A stretch of DNA of 64,000 nucleotides from Marinilabilia salmonicolor (GTDB lineage: Bacteria > Bacteroidota > Bacteroidia > Bacteroidales > Marinilabiliaceae), in assembly GCF_003003035.1 (NCBI RefSeq), contig NZ_PVTS01000007.1, positions 62,001 to 126,000 of the forward strand, written 5' to 3'. This document shows, one piece after another, positions 1 to 11,103 of the stretch. The number at the start of each line of letters is the position of its first letter. Position 1 is the stretch's first letter. Below the pieces are notes generated by a model. It made no database searches and had not been told where the DNA came from. It saw nothing but the letters and a program-made list of their open reading frames with translations. The translations under genes were made by a program, and so were the position numbers.

Positions 1-528
1 AAAATTGGCAATTACCATATCGCTGTTTTTCCGGTCGGGTGAACTGTAGAGGTAGAAGAAAGGATAAATTTGTTGCTGATGAAGTGCAGCAGTGGTTTTT
101 ACCAAAGATTCCGGGTTTTCGATGGTTTCGATTAAGGCAAAAATCTCTGAAAGCGGTTTTAGACCGGCTTTATCTATTGCAACTGTGTCCATGCCTGAGG
201 CAAAGAAATCACCGATTTGCTGAGCTACAGTTCCTTCTTCAGCTTCGGTTTGGGCAGCTTCCTCAATGATTGTTTTTACTTTCTCCCGGTTCTCTTCAGC
301 CAGCATATCAAAAGCACCGAATCGGCTTTTATCATCAGGCAGCGGATGATTCTTTATCCAGCCGCCATTGGCATATAAATAAAAATTCTCTCCCGGAGCT
401 ACTGTGGTGTCCATGTTTTCGGGTGAGAAAACGGCACGCCTGGTTGTTTCGGACGAATCGCCTGTGGTGCAGGCAGGAATAATCATCAGTCCTGTTGCAG
501 CAAAAATTAATGGTTTTAATAAATTCAT
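1..528 (-). CDS. M13 family metallopeptidase lipoprotein (N-terminal part, cut by window edge)
   Basis: The gene runs off the left edge; 176 codons from the start are visible. The N-terminus MNLLKPLIFAATGLMIIPAC is a lipoprotein signal peptide with its cysteine at residue 20. After it comes a stretch rich in D/T/P and then FYLYANGGWIKNHPLP, which matches the start of the neprilysin/PepO (M13) ectodomain (usual form: DDFYRYVNGTWL). FGAFDMLAEENREKV and the QIGDFFASGMD-like segment are also typical. M13 enzymes are zinc endopeptidases that cleave short peptides outside the cytoplasm. The zinc site (HExxH) would lie beyond the edge, so activity cannot be judged. The start is the ATG at 526-528, the only one that gives a full signal peptide. 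Confidence 0.85.
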   Translation of the reverse strand, partial: MNLLKPLIFAATGLMIIPACTTGDSSETTRRAVFSPENMDTTVAPGENFYLYANGGWIKNHPLPDDKSRFGAFDMLAEENREKVKTIIEEAAQTEAEEGTVAQQIGDFFASGMDTVAIDKAGLKPLSEIFALIETIENPESLVKTTAALHQQQIYPFFYLYSSPDRKNSDMVIANF

Positions 529-675
529 TTGATGTTCATTTATGATTAATATTTGATACGGTTTATTGCGGTTGTTCTATGTTGAGTATTTTTTACCGGA
601 TACTAATAATTAATTTTTTGGATGATACCCCACTGTCGGCAGGTTATTCCGAATAACGGTTAAGACTTTTGAGTC

Positions 676-842
676 GTGTCCGCCTATAAACTAAGCAAAA
701 TTTGTTTTTAGTCATGTTTCTGGTCAGAAAGTGCCAATTGCCAGGCTTGCGAAGCCGCCAAAAACGGAGTTTACTAATCGTAAATGAGTATTTTGTCGGC
801 AAGCGCAACAACGCAAGTGGTACTTTATGGACAGAAACTAAG
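676..842. repeat. Interspersed intergenic repeat, family A, copy 1
   Basis: This copy shares GTGTCCGCCTATAAACTAAG at its left end with the copy at 57742-57848 (two differences), then CAGAAAGTGCCA, and near the right end TGGTACTTTATG. The inner part is an imperfect inverted repeat: TTTCTGGTCAGAAAGTGCCA on the left against the complement of TGGTACTTTATGGACAGAAA on the right. The AAACTAAG motif also recurs as a direct repeat at both ends. No transposase is attached. It looks like a non-autonomous or REP-like element. Confidence 0.65.
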
Positions 843-927
843 TAGATTTTGTAAAAATAGAATAACAAATCTTTTTCACCAATTGAATGAAGAAAAATTA
901 TTTCCCTAAAAAATCAGGATGTCCGGG

Positions 928-956
928 TTTGTAGTGAAAAATATTGTCTAAATTTG
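928..956 (+). promoter_or_regulatory. Bacteroidetes-type promoter for the beta-galactosidase gene
   Basis: TTTG at 928-931, a 17-base spacer and TAAATTTG at 949-956 fit the -33/-7 elements read by the Bacteroidetes primary sigma factor, with a spacer slightly shorter than usual. Transcription would start near 962, about 115 bases before the ATG at 1077. Confidence 0.5.
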
Positions 957-1013
957 TTTTTTAGAGATGCCCCGTTGTGTTAATTAGCTGATTGTCAAAA
1001 CACTTTTGACTGA

Positions 1014-4223
<3,210 letters not shown>

Positions 4224-4292
4224 GATAATAACTGATAGTTTCTTTTAATAGATGTATCTGGATTTTTAGTTTCTTAAAAATCATTGATGTTT

Positions 4293-4325
4293 TTTGATGA
4301 TTTCAAACATTTTTCTCTATCTTGC
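4293..4325 (+). promoter_or_regulatory. Candidate promoter for the UroD-family gene
   Basis: TTTG at 4293-4296, 21 bases, then TATCTTGC at 4318-4325 (one mismatch to TAnnTTTG). Transcription would start near 4331, 57 bases before the ATG at 4388. This suggests the gene is expressed independently of the galactosidase. Confidence 0.4.
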
Positions 4326-4387
4326 ATTGTTTTTGGCCTCAAAAACAGGAATAAATGATAATTGAATAAGACCTAAATCTATCATTT

Positions 4388-5461
4388 ATGAATCACAAAG
4401 AGAGAGTATTAACGGCTTTGAATCATGAAGAACCCGATCGGGTACCTGTTTTTTACTGGGCTGTTCCCGAATTCACGCAAAAAATGATGTCGGAACTGGG
4501 TTTTTCTGATGTTGACAGGCTTCTTGAACACCTGGATATTGATTTTAGATGGGTGGAGCCTGTATATTCAGGTCCAAAGCTTGTTCATCAAAAAAAAGGA
4601 AAGAAGAAGGATATATGGGGTGTTGAATATGACCTCGTTGGTCACGGAGACCTCAGGTACTGGGAAGCTACCCGCTTTCCTCTTCAGGGAATTACCGATC
4701 CAGGAGTGCTGGAAGACTATCCATGGCCGCATGTAGGACTTTTTGATTTTAATTCACTTTCCGGACAAGTTGAAAAGTACAAAGATTACTCGATTATGAC
4801 TGCACCCGGGTACTCTTCACCCGGACTTTTTCGCATCATTCAACGCCTCATAGGCCGCGATTCATTTCTGGATGTGATGATGTACAATCCACATTTCTTT
4901 AAAACTTTGGTTGATAAGGTGACTGATTTTTATGTCGATTTTATCGAACATTTCTTCGCTGTAACCGGAGATAAAGTGGATTTCATACGTATTGCTGATG
5001 ATTTTGGAGCCAGTAACGGACTGGTAATTAGCAATGAAAACTGGAATAATTATTGCCGGCCGGCCATTGAGCGATTTATGGAATTACCGCGAAAACTGGG
5101 TGTGAAATATTATATGCACAGTTGCGGTGCTGTTCGTAAACTGCTTCCCGAATTTATTTCGCTAGGTGCTGATGTACTTGACCCCATTCAGACGCGTGCG
5201 GAAGGAATGAACCCGCTGGGATTAAAAAAGGATTTTGGGCGGATGATTACCTTTTCCGGCGGACTGGACGAGGAGTTATTGCTACGAAAGTCAACTCCTG
5301 ATCATGTGCGGGAAGGAGTTCGGGAACTGATAGATACAATGGCTCCCGGAGGAGGCTTCATCATTGGGCCTTCCCATAAAATAAAGGTGGAGACACCTGT
5401 CGAAAATGTCCTTGCGATGTATGAGGCTGTAAAAGAATATTCCGGTCAATACCACCGATGA
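4388..5461 (+). CDS. Uroporphyrinogen decarboxylase (UroD/MtaA) family protein
   Basis: A 357-residue cytosolic TIM-barrel protein. The start MNHKERVLTALNHEEPDRVP is the family signature. ADDFG (203-207) and the block YMHSCGAVRKLLPEF (242-256) follow, then GLDEE and GGFIIGPSH near the C-terminus. The H-x-C-G motif (His244, Cys246) is typical of the methyltransferase branch (MtaA, corrinoid-dependent O-demethylases, vinyl/aryl methyl ether systems), in which it binds zinc; true HemE proteins lack it. The protein is therefore more likely a methyltransferase-like enzyme than the haem-pathway decarboxylase. No corrinoid protein or activase is adjacent, so the substrate cannot be named. It lies 164 bases after the galactosidase and seems to have its own promoter. 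Confidence 0.8.
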   Translation: MNHKERVLTALNHEEPDRVPVFYWAVPEFTQKMMSELGFSDVDRLLEHLDIDFRWVEPVYSGPKLVHQKKGKKKDIWGVEYDLVGHGDLRYWEATRFPLQGITDPGVLEDYPWPHVGLFDFNSLSGQVEKYKDYSIMTAPGYSSPGLFRIIQRLIGRDSFLDVMMYNPHFFKTLVDKVTDFYVDFIEHFFAVTGDKVDFIRIADDFGASNGLVISNENWNNYCRPAIERFMELPRKLGVKYYMHSCGAVRKLLPEFISLGADVLDPIQTRAEGMNPLGLKKDFGRMITFSGGLDEELLLRKSTPDHVREGVRELIDTMAPGGGFIIGPSHKIKVETPVENVLAMYEAVKEYSGQYHR

Positions 5462-5506
5462 CACTATAATCCTGCCCTGAACTTTGAGAATTAAGTGGCT
5501 TTACGG

Positions 5507-6079
5507 TTAGGAGGATGCCCCATCCAGACCTAATTGGGGAGCTACTTTTTTCATGGCCTCAATGGTCTCTTCTATCAGATCTCTGAGCTCCATTTCCAGC
5601 ATTTCGGCACCTTTTAAAATGATGTTACGGTCAACGCCTGCAGCAAACTTTTTGTCTTTCCATTTCTTCATCACCGATTTTACTTTCAGTTCATGAAGAT
5701 TTTTGTCGGGCCTTACCAAAACGGAGGTTGTAATCAGGCCTGTCAACTCATCGGTGGCATACAATACTTTTTCCATGATGTGCTCCGGCTTGGTGTCACT
5801 GCAAATACCCCAGCCATGACTAACGATAGCTCTGATGTATTCTTCCGGCCATTGGTGTTCCTCCAGAATCTTCCGGGTCATCGTGCAATGCTGATCGGGG
5901 TATTGTTCGTAATCCAAATCATGAACCAATCCGATAATGGACCATTTTTCGGGATCTTCGTTCATTTTCCGGGCAAAGTGATCCATCACCGCTTCCACCG
6001 AAATGGCATGTTTGTATAAACTCTCACTCTGATTGTAATCCCTGAATATGGCAAGGGCATCTTCTCTGGTTGGTTTCAT
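5507..6079 (-). CDS. HD-domain phosphohydrolase
   Basis: A 190-residue soluble protein with the HD metal-dependent phosphohydrolase fold: LYKHAISVEAVMDHFA (His24), GLVHDLDYEQ (His53-Asp54), then DQHC (His64), IVSHG (His88) and YATDELTG. The histidine and aspartate ligands expected in single-domain HD hydrolases are present. Such proteins cleave phosphate esters of nucleotides or other small molecules; the substrate of this group is not known. It begins 5 bases after the stop of the aminotransferase-like gene, so the two are probably one transcript. It ends facing the UroD-family gene, with only 45 bases between the two stop codons and no clear terminator. Confidence 0.85.
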   Translation of the reverse strand: MKPTREDALAIFRDYNQSESLYKHAISVEAVMDHFARKMNEDPEKWSIIGLVHDLDYEQYPDQHCTMTRKILEEHQWPEEYIRAIVSHGWGICSDTKPEHIMEKVLYATDELTGLITTSVLVRPDKNLHELKVKSVMKKWKDKKFAAGVDRNIILKGAEMLEMELRDLIEETIEAMKKVAPQLGLDGASS

Positions 6080-6084
6080 AACTA

Positions 6085-6849
6085 TTAGTGTAAATGACTG
6101 TTTATGTAATCGATTATAAGTTTTGAAAAACCTTTTGTTAGTTGCTGTATTATTGGATGATCTGCTTTCAGATTGAAACCTTCAATGTTTTTAATTGGCA
6201 GAACTCTTGGGGAAGTCCCGGTAATAAAAGCTGCTTCAACCTCTTTTATTTTGTCATAAGGAAGAGCCGAGTAGTGGACCTGGATTTGCAAATCCCTGGC
6301 TGTCTTCAATATTTTTTTTCGTGCAATACCCGGCAAAACCCACTCATCGGGTGCGGTATGCAGCTGGTTGTTTAGAATAAAAAAGACATTGCTGCGACTT
6401 CCTTCTGTTATTTCTTTCTGATGATTGACCAGTAACACTTCAAAAACATTATGGTCTTTAATGAGCTTATTGGCATTGTTACGCAATGTTGTATTGGCAA
6501 TTTTTGTTCCCGGATTATCCCTTTCACTGAAAAGCAGGCTACAGGAAACACCGTTTTGATATTGTTCCTGGGTGGGATAGCTGTGCGGAATAACTGATGC
6601 TTTGTGAGATTGGACCTCTCCCGTATCTGAATCAAAATAAACCGATAGTCTTATATTTCCGCAATCTACATTCTCTTTTAACAGGAATTTTTTTAAATAG
6701 TTTTCTATAGTTGCGGAATCAAAATTCAACTTAATGCCTGCCTTTTCGGCCCCGCTAAAAAGTCGTTCCATGTGATCTTCCAGGAAAAGTCCGACCTTTT
6801 CTTGCACTCTGAAAACCTCATACAATTCCCGGATTTTGTTATTACTCAT
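6085..6849 (-). CDS. Aminotransferase class IV family protein (PabC-like)
   Basis: A 254-residue PLP-fold protein of the branched-chain aminotransferase/4-amino-4-deoxychorismate lyase class. Evidence: ITEGSRSNVFFI (the class IV EGS-x-SN signature with its glutamate), LPGIARKKIL, and FITGTSPRVLPIK near the C-terminus. The PLP lysine is probably Lys116 (PGTKIANTTLRNN), although this segment is less regular than in classical PabC. It could make p-aminobenzoate for folate or act as an amino-acid aminotransferase; no pabB is next to it, so this stays open. It is the first gene of a two-gene operon with the HD hydrolase. Confidence 0.75.
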   Translation of the reverse strand: MSNNKIRELYEVFRVQEKVGLFLEDHMERLFSGAEKAGIKLNFDSATIENYLKKFLLKENVDCGNIRLSVYFDSDTGEVQSHKASVIPHSYPTQEQYQNGVSCSLLFSERDNPGTKIANTTLRNNANKLIKDHNVFEVLLVNHQKEITEGSRSNVFFILNNQLHTAPDEWVLPGIARKKILKTARDLQIQVHYSALPYDKIKEVEAAFITGTSPRVLPIKNIEGFNLKADHPIIQQLTKGFSKLIIDYINSHLH

Positions 6850-6996
6850 TACTTCCTGTTTTAAGGGTAAAAGTAATAAGAATAGTCTGCTAAAAAAAGC
6901 TTAATTGCAAAGCAAACTTTCCCAAAAACTACTCATTTTATTGATTGCACAGGGACCAACAAAATGAGGGCCGTGATTTTAAAAAAAATTCTCCGG

Positions 6997-7094
6997 GCAA
7001 TAATCCGGATTATTGCTTATAGTCCTTCGGCATTTTTAAAATATGATGTATTTCTTTAAAATGAAACGAGTCCCGAATGTTGGGGACGAGTTCC
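6997..7094 (+). repeat. Composite palindromic repeat, family B, copy 1
   Basis: It starts with the perfect 20-base palindrome GCAATAATCCGGATTATTGC (6997-7016), continues with CTTATAGTCCTTCGGC, then GATGTATTTCTTTAAAA, and ends in a small hairpin GTCCC-GAATGTT-GGGGAC. The same order of parts occurs at 30393-30510, where the palindrome has been replaced by another hairpin. Confidence 0.55.
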
Positions 7095-7123
7095 ATTAGA
7101 CCAATAACTTATATTGATTTTTT

Positions 7124-7140
7124 ATTGGTGTCCGGTTAAA
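7124..7140 (+). repeat. Short intergenic repeat ATTGGTGTCCGGTTAAA, family C, copy 1
   Basis: One of four plus-strand occurrences in the window (also 22838, 50603 and 62674) and one shortened minus-strand copy (30532-30547). All are intergenic. In three of the plus-strand copies and the minus-strand copy a TTGAGA motif follows, but not here. Confidence 0.55.
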
Positions 7141-7520
7141 AATTATTATGCCAGAGCAAAGTGGTTCAATTAGTTTTTTACCACCTGATTACAACAAATG
7201 AAACGAATCAAAAAGCCTCAATTTTTTGGGAGAGTATCTTTTGCATAAACCAGGTGAGATTACAATCTGATATTGCTCCTTTGGGGACGCTATGTGTAAT
7301 GAGTTACAAATTTAATTAAAGAAAAAATACCTTAAACAACTTGTAGATTTTAAAGAAGTTATAGCATTAAGAAACTCAATGAAATAGAAGTGAAAATCCT
7401 TCATGAAAACCAGCTTTCGAAGATGGAGAATTATTTAATGTGTGTTTTAAATCTTAATATTGTGTGTCGATTATCAAAATATTATCACTGAAAGTTTCAA
7501 TCTGAAAATGAAATTGTAAC

Positions 7521-7781
7521 ATGTCCGAAAGTTTTGATCAAGCATGGGTGCTTCTGGGGGTAGGAATGGTAACCGTTTTCTCAGTGTTACTATTGGTTGT
7601 AATTATTGGAAATACCCTCATATTTTTTGTCAACCGTTTTTTCTCGGGGGATTCCTCCGGACCACCCGCTGACCAAACGGGAAAAGGGGATATTCACCCT
7701 GCAAAAGTTGCCGCAATCGTTGCCGGAGTAAAGAATGTTACAGGTGGACGTGGTAATGTAATCGATATCAGAAAGAAATAA
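7521..7781 (+). CDS. Sodium-pump decarboxylase gamma subunit (OadG family)
   Basis: A small membrane protein of 86 residues. One transmembrane segment (about 9-37, WVLLGVGMVTVFSVLLLVV) is followed by a short cytoplasmic tail ending in HPAKVAAIVAGVKNVTGGRGN, which is the usual layout of gamma subunits: an anchor that joins the biotin-carrying alpha subunit to the membrane beta subunit. It is the first gene of a gamma-alpha-beta operon (18 bases to the alpha gene). Family membership rests on size, topology and position rather than on long sequence identity. Confidence 0.85.
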   Translation: MSESFDQAWVLLGVGMVTVFSVLLLVVIIGNTLIFFVNRFFSGDSSGPPADQTGKGDIHPAKVAAIVAGVKNVTGGRGNVIDIRKK

Positions 7782-7799
7782 AAAATATAAGATAGCGTT

Positions 7800-9677
7800 A
7801 TGGGTAGAAAAATAAAATTCTCTTTGTTGTATCGCGATATGTGGCAATCGTCAGGTAAATATGTGCCACGGAAAGATCAGCTTGAAAAGGTCGCTCCGGC
7901 GATTATCGAAATGGGATGTTTTGCGAGGGTGGAAACCAATGGTGGTGGCTTTGAGCAAATCAACCTGCTTTTTGGCGAGAATCCCAATGAAGCCGTACGT
8001 GCATGGACTAGGCCATTTAACGAAGCCGGAATTCAGACGCATATGCTTGAGCGGGCCCTGAACGGTATCCGCATGTCGCCGGTTCCTGCCGATGTACGTA
8101 AGCTTATGTTTAAGGTAAAAAAGCAACAGGGAACAGATATTGCCCGCTCTTTTGACGGGCTTAACGACCCGCGAAATATTATTGATTCCATACATTATGC
8201 CAAAGAGGGGGGGATGATTGCACAGGCAGCCATGAGTCTGACTTATTCTGAGGTGCATACCGTTGAATATTACATCAATCTGGCCGATAAATTTATTGAG
8301 GCAGGTGCCGATGAGATTTGCCTCAAAGATATGGCAGGTATTTCCCGTCCGGCATGGTTGGGAAAAATTGTGAAAGGAATTCGGAAACAACATAAAGAGG
8401 TGCCCATTACGTACCACGGACATTCCGGTCCTGGTTTTTCGGTAGCTACCATTCTGGAGGTGGCCCGTGCCGGCGTTGATTATGTGGATGTGGCCATGGA
8501 GCCGCTATCGTGGGGTACGGGGCATGCCGACCTGCTGACCATTCAGGCGATGCTGAAGGACGACGGGTTTGATGTGCCCGATATCAATATGAAAGCTTAT
8601 ATGAAGGTACGTAAGCTTACTCAGGAGTTTATGGATGATTTTCTGGGGTATTATATCAATCCTAAAAACCGGCACATGAATTCGCTGCTCATTGGCCCCG
8701 GACTTCCGGGTGGTATGATGGGCAGCCTGATGGCCGACCTGGAAAATAACCTGGAAAGCCTTAATAAGTGGAAAGCAAAACGCAACGAGCCGGAACTTTC
8801 GCAGGATGATTTGCTCATCAAGCTTTTTGAGGAGGTTGAATACATTTGGCCCAAACTGGGATACCCGCCGCTGGTAACTCCTTTTAGTCAGTATGTGAAA
8901 AATCTGGCCCTTATGAATGTGCTTCAGATGGAAAAGGGAAGAGAACGCTGGAGTATGATTGCAGACAATATCTGGGATATGATTCTTGGAAAGAGCGGTC
9001 AGCTCCCCGGAGAACTGGCACCCGAAATTATTGAACTTGCCAAAAAGGAGGGAAGAGAGTTCTTTACCGGTCATCCACAGGAGCCTTACCCCGATGCATT
9101 GGACACTTTCCGTAAGGAGATGGATGAAAATGGCTGGGACTACGGCAAAGATGATGAAGAGCTGATGGAGCTGGCGATGCATCCCGAACAGTACAGGAAC
9201 TACAAATCGGGGAAAGCCAAAGAGGCTTTTGAAGCAGATCTCGCAGAGCGAAAAACTGAGGCTGAATCTTCAGCATCTAATGGATCAACTGCAAATGGCG
9301 GATGCGGAGATTTTTCTCCGTCAAAAATGAATATCAACGTCAATGGAGAAGAGTTTGAAGTGATGGTTTCCTGCAATGGGCAGGATACTGATAATACCAA
9401 AGTAACTCCTTCAAATGAGGCCATTCCTTCGCAGCCTTCGACCAAAGGAGAGCCGGTAATATCTCCGTTGGAAGGAAAGTTCTATTTTACCAAAGATTCA
9501 AACGAAACTCCCATTAAAGAAGGGGATAAGGTAAAAGAGGGAGATATCCTTGGTTATGTGGAAGCTATGAAAACCTACAATGCGGTTCGATTCGACAAAG
9601 GAGGAATGATTGCCAAAATCTTGAAAGAGAACGGCAGTGATGTGGAAGAGGACGACGAACTGGTAGTTCTTCAATAA
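7800..9677 (+). CDS. Biotin-dependent carboxyltransferase, decarboxylase alpha subunit (OadA/PycB-like)
   Basis: A 625-residue cytosolic subunit. Residues 1-300 form the carboxyltransferase TIM barrel, the middle is the conserved C-terminal CT region, and a linker precedes a biotinyl domain with the biotin lysine Lys591 (EAMKTYN). Visible catalytic parts: YRDMWQS (Asp13, in place of the common RDAHQS), the carboxylated lysine Lys176 in CLKDMAG, and metal-site histidines His206/His208 in YHGHSGPG (usually HTHxTSG). It moves CO2 from a carboxylic acid to biotin; the beta subunit then releases it and exports sodium. Oxaloacetate is the default substrate, but the altered motifs place it in a divergent branch, so methylmalonyl-CoA or a reversed, carboxylating role is not excluded. 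It lies between the gamma and beta genes. Confidence 0.85.
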   Translation: MGRKIKFSLLYRDMWQSSGKYVPRKDQLEKVAPAIIEMGCFARVETNGGGFEQINLLFGENPNEAVRAWTRPFNEAGIQTHMLERALNGIRMSPVPADVRKLMFKVKKQQGTDIARSFDGLNDPRNIIDSIHYAKEGGMIAQAAMSLTYSEVHTVEYYINLADKFIEAGADEICLKDMAGISRPAWLGKIVKGIRKQHKEVPITYHGHSGPGFSVATILEVARAGVDYVDVAMEPLSWGTGHADLLTIQAMLKDDGFDVPDINMKAYMKVRKLTQEFMDDFLGYYINPKNRHMNSLLIGPGLPGGMMGSLMADLENNLESLNKWKAKRNEPELSQDDLLIKLFEEVEYIWPKLGYPPLVTPFSQYVKNLALMNVLQMEKGRERWSMIADNIWDMILGKSGQLPGELAPEIIELAKKEGREFFTGHPQEPYPDALDTFRKEMDENGWDYGKDDEELMELAMHPEQYRNYKSGKAKEAFEADLAERKTEAESSASNGSTANGGCGDFSPSKMNINVNGEEFEVMVSCNGQDTDNTKVTPSNEAIPSQPSTKGEPVISPLEGKFYFTKDSNETPIKEGDKVKEGDILGYVEAMKTYNAVRFDKGGMIAKILKENGSDVEEDDELVVLQ

Positions 9678-9721
9678 ATTTCCGGTTGATCCGGTGAACG
9701 CTTAAAGAATCCAATAAATAA

Positions 9722-10933
9722 ATGGAAATACTCAGACAACTGTACGATATGACTGCCCTGGGGGAGATTGGGGAAACTCCCGGTGTTTTATTAATGATTT
9801 TAATTGGTGCCGTATTGCTCTACCTGGGAATCGTAAAAAAATACGAACCCCTGTTGTTGGTTCCCATTGGTTTTGGTATTGTTCTGGCCAATCTTCCCGG
9901 TGGCAATATGGATGTTGTCCCGGCAGAAATGGTGGAATTGCCCGGTCATCGATACATGAACCTTTTTGAAATTGCCAGCGAATATGGCATCATGAATTTT
10001 GTTTATTATTCGCTAATTAAAACGGGTTTTCTGCCACCCATTATTTTCATGGGGGTAGGTGCGTTGACCGATTTTGGCCCCATGTTGCGGAACCTGCGAC
10101 TGGCCTTTTTCGGAGCCGCCGCACAAATTGGTATTTTCGGGGTGTTCTTCGGAGCCATCGCACTGGGTTTCTCACCCAAAGAGGCTGGTTCTCTTGGAAT
10201 TATTGGCGGTGCCGACGGCCCCACGGCCATTTACACCACCATTTTACTGGCACCTCATTTGCTTGGCCCCATTGCCATTGCAGCCTATTCTTATATGGCG
10301 CTGGTTCCTGTCATTGTGCCATTGGTGGCCAATCGGCTCATGACCAAAAAAGAGTTTCTGATAAATATGAAAAAACAGGATAAGTTGTATCCTCCCAAAT
10401 TCAAGATCAAGAATATTAAAGCGGTTAAAATAATATTCCCCATTGTTTTGGGTGTTGTGGTAGCTATCCTGGTGCCCTCATCGGTTCCGTTGCTGGGAAT
10501 GTTGCTGTTTGGCAATCTTATCAAAGAGATTGGTACCGCAACGTCACGCTTGTCTGATGCTGCCACAGGTCCCATTATGAATACAGCCACAATTTTTCTG
10601 GGGCTGGCTGTGGGGGCTACCATGACTGCAAAGGTGTTTCTGGACTTAAAGACACTGGGCATTATTGTTGGAGGATTTCTGGCTTTTGCCATCTCCATTG
10701 CCGGAGGGATTTTGGCTGTAAAAGTATATAACCTGATGACCAAAAAGAAAATCAATCCACTGGTGGGAGCTACCGGTCTGAGTGCAGTTCCAATGGCTTC
10801 CAGAGTGGCCAATGAGCTGGGACTGAAACACGACAGCAGCAATCATCTGCTTCAATATTGCATGGCCTCCAATATCTCAGGTGTTATCGGATCTGCTGTT
10901 GCAGCAGGAGTGCTGATTTCCATTCTGGGGTAG
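9722..10933 (+). CDS. Sodium ion-translocating decarboxylase beta subunit (OadB family)
   Basis: A 403-residue, strongly hydrophobic inner-membrane protein with about ten transmembrane segments. The hallmark GGADGPTAIYTT lies at residues 162-173; its Asp and the surrounding glycines belong to the sodium/carboxybiotin site of OadB/GcdB proteins. MGVGALTDFGPMLRN and the C-terminal ASNISGVIGSAVAAG are also typical. It decarboxylates carboxybiotin and pumps sodium outward. It follows the alpha gene by 44 bases and is the last gene of the operon; a strong terminator sits at 10949-11002. Confidence 0.92.
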   Translation: MEILRQLYDMTALGEIGETPGVLLMILIGAVLLYLGIVKKYEPLLLVPIGFGIVLANLPGGNMDVVPAEMVELPGHRYMNLFEIASEYGIMNFVYYSLIKTGFLPPIIFMGVGALTDFGPMLRNLRLAFFGAAAQIGIFGVFFGAIALGFSPKEAGSLGIIGGADGPTAIYTTILLAPHLLGPIAIAAYSYMALVPVIVPLVANRLMTKKEFLINMKKQDKLYPPKFKIKNIKAVKIIFPIVLGVVVAILVPSSVPLLGMLLFGNLIKEIGTATSRLSDAATGPIMNTATIFLGLAVGATMTAKVFLDLKTLGIIVGGFLAFAISIAGGILAVKVYNLMTKKKINPLVGATGLSAVPMASRVANELGLKHDSSNHLLQYCMASNISGVIGSAVAAGVLISILG

Positions 10934-10948
10934 ATCGGACAGGATATA

Positions 10949-11002
10949 AAAAATTGCCACAGAGTAAGCATTTTTTAAGGCTTTTACTCTGTGGCAATTT
11001 TT
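10949..11002 (+). terminator. Rho-independent terminator of the decarboxylase operon
   Basis: A perfect 19-bp stem (AAAAATTGCCACAGAGTAA and its complement) starts 15 bases after the stop codon. The 3' arm ends in a run of T. Confidence 0.85.
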
Positions 11003-11103
11003 ATGTATGTCGAAAGTATTGATTATCTTTGGCCTTTTCTGAAAATCGGTGTTCTGAAACGTTGTTTCTGATTGCCGGAACTTAAATTTTTCAATTTATT
11101 ACC

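Larger units (their letters stand above)
6850..7520. other. Gene-free 670-bp stretch with two repeat copies
   Basis: No gene is visible. It contains a composite palindromic repeat (6997-7094) and a copy of the GTGTCCGGTTAAA motif (7124-7140). The last 200 bases before the decarboxylase operon are AT-rich, with only an imperfect -7-like element (TAATATTG near 7456). Confidence 0.6.

Noticed and set aside
644-868. 74-codon frame on the minus strand
   Set aside because: It covers the family A repeat almost exactly; the peptide is a translation of repeat DNA.
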